Positions 34,001 to 45,639 of a stretch of 64,000 nt of DNA are shown one piece after another. This DNA is from Ctenosaura bakeri. Lineage: Eukaryota; Chordata; Lepidosauria; Squamata; Iguanidae. The notes under the pieces were generated by a model. The model was given only the letters and a program-made list of their open reading frames with translations, had not been told where the DNA came from and ran no database searches. The stretch lies in the NCBI GenBank assembly GCA_948474755.1, contig CAOLHI010001029.1, positions 310,001-374,000 on the forward strand. Direction: 5' to 3'. Numbering within the stretch: the stretch's first letter is position 1; each line of letters starts with the position of its first letter. Both the position numbers and the translations under genes were made by a program.

Positions 34001-34674
34001 GATGTTTCCAATGTGGAATCTCCTAAGCTCTTCCTCTGCTGTGGCAGCTGGAAGGCAAGCTTCCTTATCTCTTCACAGAGACTGCCCAGATGGGTGGTTG
34101 AATTGATCAATTTGGCATACCAGCTCACCAAGAAACCTGCACTGCTAGGCCTTAGGTCCCACTCAGCCTTCACAGTGTCTGCATTACATGTATGGCTACA
34201 GGTCATTTCCCTGCCAGAAGTCTGCAGAGCAGCTGCTTGGGCTCAGATGTCAACTTTTATCTGGCACAACCAAGTGGATTGAATAGCTTGGGCTGATGCT
34301 TCATTTGGAAAGGTGGTACTGTCGTTTATGCTCCTCTGCTAAGCTAGCTAATCGCTCATTTATGTGAGGCACAGAGACCACAATGAAGGGGGACAGATTT
34401 TTTTTCCACCTGTAAATGTAATTCTTCAAGTGGTCATCTGTGCCCTCAAACAACCATCCCTCCTCTCCTCTCTTTCTGTAGGTCTAGTCTAATCTCAGTG
34501 GATGACAGAACTGAGAGGGAGTAGCTCTTAGCACTATTTATATTCATGCCTGAAGGCGGCAGAGCTCCAGTCGAAAGCTACACAGCTCTGAAACATTCTG
34601 GGGATGAATCTGCACAGGTGCAAGATCCATTTGTGAGGGCAAAGATGAACACTCAAAGAACAATAGTTACAGGT
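31069..34674 (+). mobile_element. Decayed DIRS-like retrotransposon
   Basis: Inverted repeats bound the coding part: CACTGTGGTCTCTGTGCCTC at 31075-31094 pairs with the block at 34361-34380. A second inverted pair lies at 34411-34453 and 34630-34674. On the + strand, 32169-32250 encodes SYLDDWLVIAS, the RT box typical of DIRS elements. 32720-32790 encodes an RNase H-like EKSCHISALELIIGMKALKL, and 32950-32970 encodes RNLLADSLN. 34013-34282 ends SLPEVCRAAAWAQMSTFIWH, matching the tyrosine-recombinase C-terminus. DIRS elements integrate by recombinase and make no target duplication. Stops and frameshifts throughout make it inactive. Confidence 0.75.
34013..34282 (+). pseudogene. DIRS tyrosine-recombinase C-terminal remnant
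   Basis: The last 24 residues, with VCRAAAWAQMSTFI, correspond to the block around the conserved H/Y region of DIRS and Ngaro recombinases (normally RAATW-S-TF-HY). The expected Tyr after TFIWH is replaced by Asn (HNQVD). The protein would catalyse strand exchange for insertion. With this loss and upstream stops it is dead. Confidence 0.65.
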
Positions 34675-34819
34675 TATCAACCTGCCCTTCCACGCAAGTG
34701 CTCTTTCTGTGCTTTTGTGTACTACTGGGAAGAGAGGCAGCTGGTGGATCTCATAGGTGTGTGTGTGTGAATCCAGTCCAGGTTTTGGATGGCTTTAAAG
34801 GATATATCCAAGATCATTG

Positions 34820-34935
34820 CCATTGTTACTTGCTGTTGACTCTGACTTATGGTGACCCCATGAATGAGAGACCTCAAACAGCTGTGGTCATTAACTGCTT
34901 TGCTTGGATAGATTCAGTGTTGAGGATTCAGTGAA
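34820..34935 (-). mobile_element. LINE 3' fragment, same family as 51178-51560
   Basis: TGACTTATGGTGACCCCATG, then AATGAGAGACCTCAAACAGC, matches the start of 51178-51560 (TTTATGGTGATCCTATGAAT, GAGAGATCTTC). It is short and diverged. Confidence 0.5.
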
Positions 34936-36999
34936 TAGGTCTTGGATTGATGCTAAACCTATTTGCTGGATAGGGTTGAGCACCTTGGATAGCTTTTTTA
35001 AAGCCTGCATTAATATCTGAAGTGGATTTACTGCCCCAGTCAAACGAGAGCCACCAGCCAACATTTGTGGTGAGGAAAGCTGTGGCTTGGAATTGGGATT
35101 TTTCTTGCCCACTCATTGTCCATGTATCACAGAGAACTGGCTTGGCTATCGCTGATGTCACTGATAGATATTGTCTGGTCTTAGGTCAATGCAGAAGTGG
35201 GAAGAACCCAGAGGTAGTTGGAATAGGGAGAAGATTTGGGAAGAGGAAGAGAATACTGGCTTGTAATTAACTTCAAAAGGAAGAGGCTAAGTAGGGAGAG
35301 AAAGAGATGAAAATTTCCATTGTGAAATTTGCAAAAGGCATTTGCCCACATCATTCCTGTTCTGGGGCCAGGCAGGAGGTAGTAACATTGTCCAAATGGG
35401 GAAGGAGCAGGCTAGGACATAATCCAGACAGTGGTAGGCTACTCGTGAAGGTCAGTGGTCAATCCAAGGTTAAATTGCCACAGAGAGTAAATCAATCAAA
35501 ACAGTGGCAAATAAATAGGTAAGGTCCTGCAGGCCAAAGCCAAAGCTGGGCAAAGTGAATAATAAGCAGGAAGAGTTCCATAATTGAAACAAAGCACAGT
35601 TCAAGCTTAGGCATGAGGTAAACTGTGACAAGAAGCATGGGATGCAAGGAATGGTTGGTAAAATTCATGTCAGATTCTATTCTCAGCAACTTGAAACACA
35701 CAACCATGAAGTTTTTATGCACAAGTTGCCTAAACCACGCTTAGACCATTCTTGCATAAAGTCCCCCTGAAAGGACTCTTCACTTGAGGAAGTCTCTTAC
35801 ACTTGAGGACAATTCCCCTGGCATTGAGCACTCCTGTTTGGTAGCGTAGCCTGATTGTTGTGTTTTTTGGCTTGGGTCTTTGATTCTGGGGTCCTGTTGC
35901 TTTCATCCAGGGCTCCAGGCTTTTATTTCTCTGATGATCCAAAGTCCATGGGACAGTCAGTTCTTTACCGTCCTTAAGCTCATGGGGCTTGAACTTCCCT
36001 CCACTGGAAGAGTCCTCCCACACTGACATGGCAATTCTACTCAGTCAAGTCTTTGAAGGGGCAGTTCTGTATGTGTCTCCTTCATATGCCAAAAAATAAG
36101 GAACTAGAGAAATTTGAAAACAGTATGTACACAGTTAAAACATAATAAATAGTACTAACAGTAATAAAACCAATAGTAATAAATTGAAGTTTGATATGAC
36201 CATGCTTTTCTGTAAATCTGGCAATTGTAAAAGGCATTTCTGCTGTGTACTTGGTCCTCTGGATTCTTGCAAAATGGTGGCAGAATAGGCAATGTCACTC
36301 CGTGTTAAAGCTCCACACATTGAAACGTTCAACTTGTAAATACTAATCTACACAGTGAACATTTCTCCAATATAGAAAAGAATGGGAAATTTTTAGAGTA
36401 AATTTTGTTCAAGGGTTCATGCTACCTTCAGGGCAAATCTCTCTCAAGGCGCCTTCAAAATGTTGGTATCTAAGGGAACACCTCTCTTGATATATACCTG
36501 CCTGATTATTAAGGGAGGGGTTGACTCTTTATTTCAGTCTTGGGAGCAGCACATCATGTTGATGATGTAAGCTGAAGAGGGCTTTTGCAGCTGTAGCACC
36601 CAACTTACAGAATGTTCTCTTCTTGGATGCCTGAATAGTACTTAGCTAAAACCTAGCTGTCCAGCCCAAGCCTTTGTGAGCACCCAAGCACTAATGAGAT
36701 CATGACTTGAGTTTTGTTGTATCAGATTGCAGTTTTTATGTTGATTGTTGAACTGCTTCAAATTTTTTAAAAATTATTTTAAGACAGTCTATTTTACATA
36801 ATATTCAGATTAACATGCAGATTCCAAGTATGCTTAAAATGATTACAGTTTTTCACCTGGAACAGGGAGGTTCCCATTCAAATGCCTCCAAATACTAACC
36901 TTACTTGAGTCCTTTGGTCAATCTCTGCTTCTCAGTCAAACAATACTACTTCCTCTTCCTCTCCTCCTCCTCCTCCTCCTCTTTATTTCTATCCCACTT
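34936..36999. other. Intron with unassigned open frame
   Basis: Minus-strand 35730-36029 has a 99-residue open frame rich in Lys, Pro and Ser with no motif I recognise. The surrounding 35300-36050 may be a worn LTR or DNA element. A (CTC)n tract lies at 36961-36982. No host exon is supported. Confidence 0.3.
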
Positions 37000-37520
37000 T
37001 TCTCCCTGAGGGGACTCTAGGTGACTTACAAACTTAAAAAAGCATAATTAAAGACTGTAATATATAAAAGTTAAAACACAGATTAAATAGCAGGGTTCCA
37101 GTCTGACCTCTTTGGGCAGGGAGTTCCAGAGCCTGGGAGCAGCCACTGAGAATGCCCTCTCCCATGTTCCCACCAATAAATATCACAATGAATATCACAG
37201 CAGCAAGTCCAGAGAGTGGTGGGACAGAGAGAAGGGCCTCTCCAGCAGATCTCAACCCCCCCAGGCCGGTTCATAGGGGAGGATACAATCCTTCAAATAA
37301 CCTGGACCTGAGCCGTGTAGGGCTTTAAAGGTCATCACTAGCACTTTCAATTGTGCCTGGAAACAGATCGGCAGCCCGTGGAGCTGTTGCAGCAGGGGTG
37401 TTGTATGATCCCTGTAACCAGCTCCAGTTAACAACCTGGCTGCAGCTCTTTGGACCAGCTGAAGTCTCCAAGCACTCTTCAAAGGCAGCTCCACGTAGAA
37501 TGTGTTACAATAATCTAAAT
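37000..37520 (-). mobile_element. L2-clade LINE 3' part
   Basis: Minus-strand 37252-37494 encodes RLQLVQRAAARLLTGAGYRD, then LLQQLHGLPICFQAQLKVLV and FKALHGSGPGYLK, the L2 C-terminal signature. The 3' UTR runs to 37000 and ends beside a CTC-rich tract. It is among the better-preserved L2 pieces here. Confidence 0.85.
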
Positions 37521-38735
37521 GGGATGTAACTAAGGCATGTGTTACATGTGTTTTAGCAAGTGGTTGGATCTGCTAGGGCTGATCATGCAGTATTCAAACA
37601 CACTCCAGTCAAACTGCAGCTGGAGTTGCTGCTGTGATATGTATTGTTGGGCTGATCCAGGCTACCCTAATCTGCAGTTCCTTCCTACTTCCAGTCACCC
37701 AAAGCAGAGCATGCATCCCAGCTGCTTAAGTTAAACAAACAATTCACCCTTCCTCATCTTCTTCAATTTTCAGTTTCTACTCAGTTAAAACAGAATAAAA
37801 ATTCCCTTTGTTTGCGGCCATGTGAGAATAGCCACACACATTAGTAAGGATGTATGAAATAAGCAATGTTGAGGCACAGGCACTTCACAGCGTAATATTA
37901 GCTTCACTGCCTGGAAGAAAGTCCTACAGCACAGACTAGTGGTTTAGGGAAAGAACAGGAAATATTTTTCTTTAAATTCTTGTGTAATATATGGTCCTAG
38001 GAATTATGTTTTCTCTATAGAGAGAGGGATCTTATTTTGTGGTTGGAGTAATAGTTTTTGTTAGAAAAGAAAACTAACATGGCATTCTTTTGTGTTATGA
38101 GGAACATCTTAAGCCAGCTATGTATTCTCACTGGATTTAATTTCACCAGTCATGATTTTAAAATGTCATAAACTTTCTGGAATTCTAGAGTCTGATCAAA
38201 TTTAAGCCTGACTCACACATACCACTAACCATAAGAGGAAAAGATATCTATATATGTGCATCTTTTTTTCCCCACAGCAAGGTAAGAACAACTTAGCTGG
38301 ACAATTTAGATGTGAATACTGCGAGAGGAAAGAACTAAAATTCCCTTCCCCAGCACCCATACTCTTATCAAATTCACATAATTTTTGGCTATTATTTATC
38401 TTTTTTTCTTTTTTGCTTATGTCCTGCTATCTCTTTTTTTTTTTTAAACTGGGACTTTTAAGCAAAAAATAAATTCTGAAGAGCTCAGTCACAAGTCTCC
38501 CCCTTAATACACAGTCCGGTGCTTTGCTTCCTGTGTAATATACAGTCTGAGTTACTTGGAAGGCACTCTATTCACCCTATTTCTCTTCACAGTTGTCTGC
38601 TAAGCAGCATCTGTTTAGGAGGAGAGAACAATGCATGAAAGCTGCTTTATAAGTAATTAGTTGTAGTTGCCCTTCCAAGGCCAGAACTAGTCACTGTCAC
38701 AGCTATATTTTTCAAAAGTAACTCTTTACTGAAAT
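37521..38735. other. Intron, nothing recognised
   Basis: No exon or repeat family was identified. T-rich runs occur near 38265 and 38430. Confidence 0.35.
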
Positions 38736-38900
38736 ACTGTATTTGCTGACATATAATATGCACCAGCATATAAGATGCACCCCATTTAATACTATTTGCT
38801 GGTGTATAAGATGCACTGGCATATAAGACTCACCCCATTTTCAAACAGTATTTTTCAGGAAAAAAAGTGAGTCTTATACACCAGCAAATTGGGTAGTTTC
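38736..38900. repeat. Short palindromic repeat with GTATAAGA units
   Basis: TTTGCTGGTGTATAAGA near 38802 is repeated in reverse complement (TCTTATACACCAGCAAA) near 38871. Two related CATATAAGATGCACC units precede it. It looks like a small DNA-transposon remnant with inverted ends. Confidence 0.55.
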
Positions 38901-39630
38901 TTCTGAGATACCTTAAAAACTCCAACTGAATGCTATAGAGCTACTGGACAGTGGTATAAAAATTACTCTTCTCCTGTGCATCTCTTGTTGCTTCAGCCAC
39001 CACAGTAAAGCACAACACAATAAGATAGCAACACAAGACATCACTTGAACCATGTGTTACTCCTCTGCAACCTTTTAGTGACCCCATAACCCACTAACAA
39101 TAAAGGTAATTATAAGTAAGTTATATTTGAAACAGAGTGATGATATCCCCCATTAAGTTATGAGTGTAATGTAGTTAAAGGTCAAACTAGACAGTATGTT
39201 TGGTGTGTAATTAGAAATAATGCTTTTCTTAATAGTGTTGTGTTGTAGCACAATTTTTCCCCCTTAACCACATACCTTGAATTCCAGTGTGCTTTGTTTT
39301 GTAATGGGTCACTGGGAAGTAAATACAGACTTAATTTGCAATTCTGATTACTGAGGCACAGTATCTGTAAGGGAATTCCTTTGTCAGAGGGGAAAATGTG
39401 CTACTTTTGGGAATCACAATCTTCTCAATTAACAGATAGTTTGACCCTTAGTTATTATGAAAAAAAGAATGAATTATAATTAATAATTATGTGTAAGTAG
39501 TTATAAGCTTGGGAGGGAGTCCTTGTTTCTGTGTAATAGGGCTGTTAAGGAAATTTCTAGGCAAACAAGTGCTTTTTTGGCACTGCAAGTGGTATGTGGG
39601 TAACTTCAAACATTCTTGGAGGAACCAGAT
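38901..39630. other. Intron, nothing recognised
   Basis: AT-rich sequence without supported features. Confidence 0.35.
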
Positions 39631-39639
39631 TATTTGAAT

Positions 39640-40545
39640 CCATTTCACTCTAGTTTCAGGCCAGAACTTGGTTCTGAAGAAGACTTGCTTCCCTGACTGA
39701 AGACTTACTCTGGGTAAAAGACAGGGGAGTGATACCTTGTTGATCTTTATGAATCTTTAAGCAGCTTTAACCATAGTAGTTGATACGCTGGTAATTTCTC
39801 AGATTACTTCGATACACTGTCTATGGGACTGCCTTTGGAGATGACTTAGAAGCTGCAGGTAGCGTAAAATACATCAAGGGGACCATTGATCAGAATACCA
39901 AATACCATATAGCACCAGTTTAAAGGAATTGCACTGGCTGCTAATACACTTCTGCCTGAGGATTGATGTCTGCTAGTTGGATAGGAGGACTCCTCTGTGT
40001 CTCACCAGTATGGACAATATAGTGTGAGAGGACATGGGGGAACTTGGTGTGGCACTACAGGTGTGAAATACATTCTCCATAAGAGGTTTGATTGGCATCA
40101 TTGCTGCTGTCCTTCCAGCATGTAGTGAAAATATGGCTTTTTACTAAAGCCTTTGGAGCCTAATTCATTTCATCCAAATCTCCATATGTGCATGGTTTTA
40201 AACTGTGGTGTTGCTGTTGCTGTTGCTGTGAGCCTTTAAGATGTTTCTGACTTATGATGACCCTAAGGTGAACCTATCATGGGGTTTTCTGAGGCTGAAA
40301 CTCTGATATGTGCCCAAGGTAATCCCAGTGGGTTTCCATGGCCGAGCAGGGAATTGAACCCTGGTCTCCAGGGTTGTAGTACAGTGTTCAAAACACTGTT
40401 AAACTATTTTAATTGGTTTTAAATTTTCTTGTTTTAACTTATAAATTGTGTAATATGTTTTTAGTCTGTTTAAATGGTTTTTATAGTATGTTGGCCTAAA
40501 AACTTTAGATATAGGGCATGACATAAATATTTTATTAAACAGAAA
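39640..40545 (+). mobile_element. Old L2-clade LINE, plus strand
   Basis: Worn + strand frames recall L2: an RT start-like phrase near 39642-39690 (FHSSFRPELG), a catalytic region near 39790-39830, and a C-terminal phrase near 39930 (ALAANTLLPE, from HWLPI-type). The T-rich 3' UTR, 40405-40545, resumes after a SINE. Confidence 0.5.
40203..40400 (-). mobile_element. tRNA-derived SINE, minus strand
   Basis: GACTTATGATGACCCTAAGG, then GAACCTATCATGGGGTTTTC and GAATTGAACCCTGGTCTCCA (antisense B box), identify the same family as 28937-29175. A (GTTGCT)n stretch lies at its left end. Confidence 0.75.
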
Positions 40546-41918
40546 AATACATCTATTTCTCAAAAAATAATTAAAGGAAGACTAAACCTCCAAACATATG
40601 GCTGAAGACCTTGGAGAGGTACCTGTGTACGCCTCTCACAACTACTCCAAAATTAATTAAACAGGAGAAAGGACAATTCTTAAATACTGTGACTCTTTTC
40701 CCTTTCTTTCCTATTTTGCTTCACATCTTAACAAAGCCAAAGTTTTCATAACGTGAGAACCAGAATAAGTTCTGTATATCTTCATGGAACCTGGAACAGC
40801 TCATGGGTTCCAGGACATCCCTTGAAACTCCTCTGAAGCTCCTCTAAAGCTCCCAGATTCCTCATTTCTTTAAATAGTCTTTTGCCCTCAAATGGTAATG
40901 AAATAGCACAAAACCAGTCAAAAGTGATAGCATTACTCCCACACACCCCCAAACGCCCACTATGCATAAAACCACGTCAAATGTGACAAATCTGCAGAAA
41001 ATGGGCCAAATGATGCCAGATTGTCAGCAGAAGTGGTAGTGTGCCCCATGTGGCAGGTTGCTCCCTCTGCAGTTTCCCACTTCTGAATTATAGCTGATTG
41101 AATAAAGATTAATTCTATTTTTCTCTTCTTTTGTCATTTATCATTCTTCTCTGTAGAATTACATGGACCATAAAGGTGCTATTTCAATAAATTTTGCAAA
41201 TTAAATTTTGTAAAAAGCTGTTGGTAGTGATTTTTTTAAAGAGTTGTCAATAGATTAAAATAATGCTTAGTTAATTGATCTTCTGCATCTTGTCCAATAA
41301 ATTAATTGATTATTTGCTTATACATACATATAGTTATATCACCAATAATGTAACATTATGGCTTTTTTGAGATGCTAAAGAACTTTGAGTAAAATAGTAT
41401 CTATTTCTTACTGTTTATCATAAAAATGCTATATTACATGTTTTCTAATATATTTCCTTGAAATATTTAAAACATGCATTTTGCTGTTAAGTCTCCAAAG
41501 TGACTAGCTATAAAAACAATTTATCAGTATAATGTGGTAAAGTTCAAATCTAATACATACTTAAAATCCAGTTTAAGAAAATGAACCGCAATCAACTGTC
41601 TAAAGTTTGTTACAAGAAAATTTTAAATTAATTCCAAAAGTATAATAGGTTTGGCAACAAACATATTTCTGAAGTGGGTGTTCAATAAGAAGTGACAAAA
41701 TGGGGAAAAAAGTCTGCTCCAGGTCACCATCAGCCTAATGCTTGAACAGCACTATCCCACTTTAAGAGATTATGTTAAAGAATGGGAAAAGCTCAAGAAG
41801 ATGATCTTAAAAGAAGAAGAAGATTCTTTGGACATTTTAATCTGAAACTGTTTATAGCAGGCCATTTCATGTAGCCCTTGCATTTCTCCTGCAGCTGTGA
41901 CTCTCCCCCCGCCTTACG
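40546..41918. other. Intron, nothing recognised
   Basis: AT-rich sequence with no open frame of note. Confidence 0.35.
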
Positions 41919-42103
41919 GGCCCCAGGTGCTGGTATTCTGAAGAGAAGCCCAGCAGCCAGCACTCACGATCTACTTCTGATTGCTCCTCTGTCTAAACCG
42001 CACTGCCAGAGAATTGCCATGGGTTAGAGGAGGAGCAGTCAGAAGTAGAAGTAGATGAGTGCTGGCTGCTGGGCCCCTCTTCAGAATACTGGCAGCTGGG
42101 GGC
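41919..42103. repeat. Long imperfect hairpin, about 75-bp arms
   Basis: The left arm, 41919-41994, has GGTATTCTGAAGAGAAGCCC then AGCAGCCAGCACTCACGATC. It pairs with the right arm 42025-42103 (GAGTGCTGGCTGCTGGGCCC, then CTCTTCAGAATACTGGCAGC). The loop is about 30 bases. A transcript could fold into a long double-stranded hairpin. Confidence 0.75.
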
Positions 42104-42905
42104 CTGCAATGTGGGGATTGAGCTCACCAGGTACAGAGAGGGGCAGGGGGCAGAAAGAGCCATGAGGGGGAGCAGAAAGTGGCACACTTTAGATATACTG
42201 ACCAATTTTATGTCACTTTACAGAAGTACAGGGACCATAAACTATGATCAAATAGCCACAAAATGTCCAAGAAAAGAAAAGTTGATGCAGAGGGAAGGCA
42301 ATTTAAAAACCAGTAATAATCGAATGTAGAGGCAATTATTTAATATTATTTAATATGATGAGAGAGTAGATACATTTATATAGTCTTACAGATACAACCA
42401 GCCTTTTGAGGGCAACTATAATGCTGATGTGGCCCAAGATGAAATTGATTTTGACACCCCTGGTTTATAATTTTGTATATTAAAACTGACATTTAATTAT
42501 ATTTGGAAGCAAACTGAAAGCCAGAAAAATCCTTAATGTGGCAAAACATGTTCTCCTTTTTCAGTCCCAGTAGATACCCTACCACCCTATCCTGAACCAA
42601 GGGAAATGTCTAGATGGCTTTCAAAGCACCCTTGCATATAATGATTTACAGTAATATAACCTGGATGTTTCCAGACCGTGGATGGCTTATCACAGCCACC
42701 ATCCAGTGGTACAGTTCTGCTGGATACCATTGCAGAATCATTATTCTTTCATTACTTCTGTTTTTCTTCAACCCTGTGTGCTGCAGAAAATCACAGAAAT
42801 CCTCTGAATGGTATCCCAGCTTTCTAGAGCAGGTCTTTGTAGTATACAGTGCAGAAGCTTTGTGGTGAATGGATTACCGATTCTGCTGGTGAAAGCAGTG
42901 GAATC
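42104..42905. other. Intron, nothing recognised
   Basis: No supported exon or repeat was seen apart from short A/T runs. Confidence 0.35.
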
Positions 42906-43129
42906 CAATAGAACAGTGGTTCTCAACCTGTGGATTGCGACCCCTTTGGGGGTTGAACGACCCTTTCACAGGGGTCGCCTAAGAAGACCATCGGAAAATA
43001 TGTATTTCCGATGGTCTTAGGCTCCATTCCCTCCTCGGTGGTGGTGCGCAAGCGTGAGCCACGCGCTCGCGTCCTCCTGCCCCCTTTGAAGTACCTTACT
43101 AAAGAAAATTTTCTTGGCATCGAGCGAGA

Positions 43130-44042
43130 GTGAGTTGGAAGGGCAATCTCCGACCAGCCACTCCGAGGCTCAAACAAAGCTAAAAACATCTAGTATAAGG
43201 AAGTCTGAGAAGGCAAGAATTAAAAAGAAGGTGAAAGGGAAATTACCTGGTAATGCAGTTAAGTCTGTTAAGGGCGGGGAACCGCTCCTTTAACTTCCGG
43301 TCGCCATGTTGAAAAGAGGCGTTCAGAAAGCAAGGGAGGGGGCTATGAGAGCAAAGAGCTCTCCTGACCAATCCAAGCTCGCCAGTAACACAACCAATCA
43401 CACTCAAGCATGTGAGCGGCCTCTGCCAAGAGAAATGGCAACCTCTCAGTCAGCAGTTCCTTGCCCTTCTGTATTAGCGAATACAGTAGGGCAGGGCAAT
43501 CTAGCATTGTGTATGGTGTCATTATTCACTAGGAGTCAAACTGCAATGCCTATGGAACGTAAAGAAGTAAGATTTGAACCTCCTATGTCCTCAATGTCTT
43601 CCCAGGGGAATGTGTCTGAGTGTAGTAGGGAGGTGATAAGACAAATGATTGCTGAAGAAATGGAGGTGCATGTTAATAGGCAAACAATATTAGTGAAATG
43701 ATTTCACAAAATACATAACAGGTTTAAAAAATGTATTGCAAGTTGGACAATTCATTGAATTTGAATGTAATGTCATTATTAAGCAGTCAACAGACTACTT
43801 CAATGAATCCTTCATTTTCACGTGATTTTCCTGATGATACAAAAGTTATTCAAGCTGAATCAAATGATGCTGGTGTGTGTTTGCCAAAAAAGTCTACCTG
43901 TAGGTCCAAAGTGACTAGAGTTGAGGAATCTGCTTTGTCACACTCTGAACAAATCAACACTGAATCTGAAAGTGATGAGGAACCAGATTTGGCAGATACT
44001 CATGGGGATAATGACTCACATGTGGAGGAAGAAACAGGGTAA
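43130..44042 (+). pseudogene. Cargo frames, DIRS-gag/LAP2-alpha-like, broken
   Basis: On + strand one frame before 43290 is Lys/Ser-rich (SIRKSEKARIKKKVKGK). 43306-43701 gives 131 residues ending in SREVIRQMIAEEMEVHV. 43731-44042 gives 103 residues ending in a very acidic tail (ESESDEEPDLADTHGDNDSH). A basic Ser-rich start and an acidic linker are features of the DIRS1-type gag that also gave rise to LAP2-alpha. This is composition-level similarity, so the identity is tentative. Stops separate the pieces. Confidence 0.4.
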
Positions 44043-44044
44043 AA

Positions 44045-44493
44045 CGTCCTGCAACGGAGCTTACCTGAAACTGGGTAAGTCCGTCGCCATGTGGAACAGC
44101 GCGAGTTTGCTGCTCCACACTCCTCGGCATCCTGCGGCATCCAAAATGGCGACTTACGACTGGCAGAGGCTCTCCATCAACTGGAGAAGCTCACCAGCCG
44201 GAAAGCCTGCCCCGGCAGATCTGCAGGCATGCACTTGCGCGCGCCTGCAAATCTACACCGGGCGCTGTGACGGGGCTGCACGTGGCTGCACGCCCCATGC
44301 TTTTTAAAAACCTCCTCAAAAGTGGTTTTTAAAAAGCACGCGGTGCCACCACTTCTGGTCGCTCTAGTGCAGATTGGGGTGTGGAACTACGCTAAAGTAG
44401 TACGCCCCAATCCACTTTATGGTGTAGACGACCTCCGTCAGAGGTTGCGCTACACCGTTTTATTACCCCCGTGTGGAAAGGGCCTAAATCAGA
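44045..44493. mobile_element. GC-rich nested repeat inside the hAT cargo
   Basis: The + strand changes from AT-rich coding-like to GC/CpG-rich at about 44045 and back at about 44493. The right end is TGTGGAAAGGGCC, like the GGCCCTTT ends of the miniature elements at 12234 and 60963. Internal dyads include CTTTTTAAAAACC with GGTTTTTAAAAAG and GATTGGGG with CCCCAATC. A matching left end was not found, so limits are approximate. Confidence 0.5.
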
Positions 44494-44779
44494 TGGTTCT
44501 ATTTCCGAGGAGGAGGATGCAGAAGATGATAATAAAGTGAGATTATTTTCCTCAGATTCTTTTAAAAATTTTCTGAAAAAGGTGTTAGTAACTCTGGGAC
44601 TGGACAGTCTGGAGAGTGCCACTTCAGATATTGATAAAAACAAGAATGTTGCATCAATTGTAAGAAATAAGCCTACAAAACCTAGTGTTATTCCCATGCC
44701 AGATTTATTTTTGGATTTAATTCAGTCTGAATGCAGTGAAGCCAAATCTTCAAACTTTATATCATTTGTGGTGGACTAA
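44471..44779 (+). pseudogene. Cargo frame, C-terminal gag-like domain
   Basis: The 102-residue frame begins with an acidic SISEEEDAEDDNKVRLFSSD and continues with FKNFLKKVLVTLGL and VIPMPDLFLDLIQSE. The order acidic linker, LF-x5-F-x2-L-x-KVL, then P-x-P-x2-F-x-D-x-I is how I remember DIRS gag/LAP2-alpha domains. Its stop codon lies at the boundary with the right hAT end (44777-44779). That suggests the cargo is trimmed exactly to the coding end. Confidence 0.4.
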
Positions 44780-44932
44780 ATATCAAATATTTACATTACG
44801 ATTCCTAACAGTAGGAAAATTACAGTTATGAAGTAGCAATGAAAATAATTTTATGGTTGGGGGTCACCACAACATGAGGAACTGTATTAAAGGATTGCGG
44901 CATTAGGAAGGTTGAGAACCACTGCAATAGAA

Positions 44933-45457
44933 GTACATTATGAGATCCTTGCTTGGAATAAGTCTGAGTTTATTAGTCTTCATTCAGCCCTTGGCTTCTC
45001 TACTGTTTCAGCTAGATCATATGGAAAGAAAAATGGAGTTGAATCTTCCCTCTTTGTCTTGGTAGCACACCGAACAAGAATATCTTTAAAATCAGTACAT
45101 GATATAGCAGCCATGATGAAGTCAGGGGAGTCTGGAAGTTCGGTTCTGCTCAGTCCACGTGTGGGAAGCCACCTGGGAATCCTTTGATCCAATTTGCAGT
45201 TCCACAAAAGAAAGATGGAATATATATGCAATAAATAGATAACTAAATAAATAGCAAGTCTAACCTTAACTCTCATTTTTATTTCATTCTTATCAACTGT
45301 TCTCACAACTAAATAATAAACAAAAGCTTTAATAAGTAAAATCTTGTAGCTTTAACTTTCCTCTAGATAACTCCTAATTTAGATATGTTATTTTTGTCAC
45401 AGAAAGGTGAACAAAGGAATTTTAAAAGTTAGCAGCTAAGAATATTATTGCCTAATG
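44933..45457. other. Intron, nothing recognised
   Basis: The + strand 44912-45187 frame has no recognised motif. AT-rich after 45220. Confidence 0.3.
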
Positions 45458-45639
45458 CCGTGGTTCTTAACCTTTTCTTTACCAGGGACTCCCTGTAAAT
45501 GTAATTTGTTTCCAGGGATCCCCCAAGAGTTTACTCAAGATTTAAATATTTAAATTTAGGTTTACCTATTTACATGTTTAACTTTAGATTTACATATTTA
45601 CATATTTATTTATTTATTAACCCCTTCTGGAGACTAGGA

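Larger units (their letters stand above)
42914..44924. mobile_element. hAT element with SPIN-type ends and coding cargo
   Basis: Both ends carry CAGTGGTTCTCAACCT as inverted repeats, and CAATAGAA at 42906-42913 is exactly repeated at 44925-44932, the 8-bp duplication of hAT transposons. The left 109 bases and the right about 145 bases match what I remember of SPIN (Space Invader)-type termini. Examples are GACCCCTTTGGGGGTTGAAC on the left and GGTTGGGGGTCACCACAACA on the right. A palindrome (CCTAAG-AAGACCATCGG with CCGATGGTCTTAGG) lies at 42978-43021. The interior, 43022-44780, does not encode a hAT transposase. It holds other frames and a nested GC-rich unit. Confidence 0.9.

Noticed and set aside
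44471..44779. Host LAP2 (TMPO) exon
   Set aside because: It lies within a transposon with exact duplications, and the similarity is better explained by DIRS gag, from which LAP2-alpha is thought to derive.
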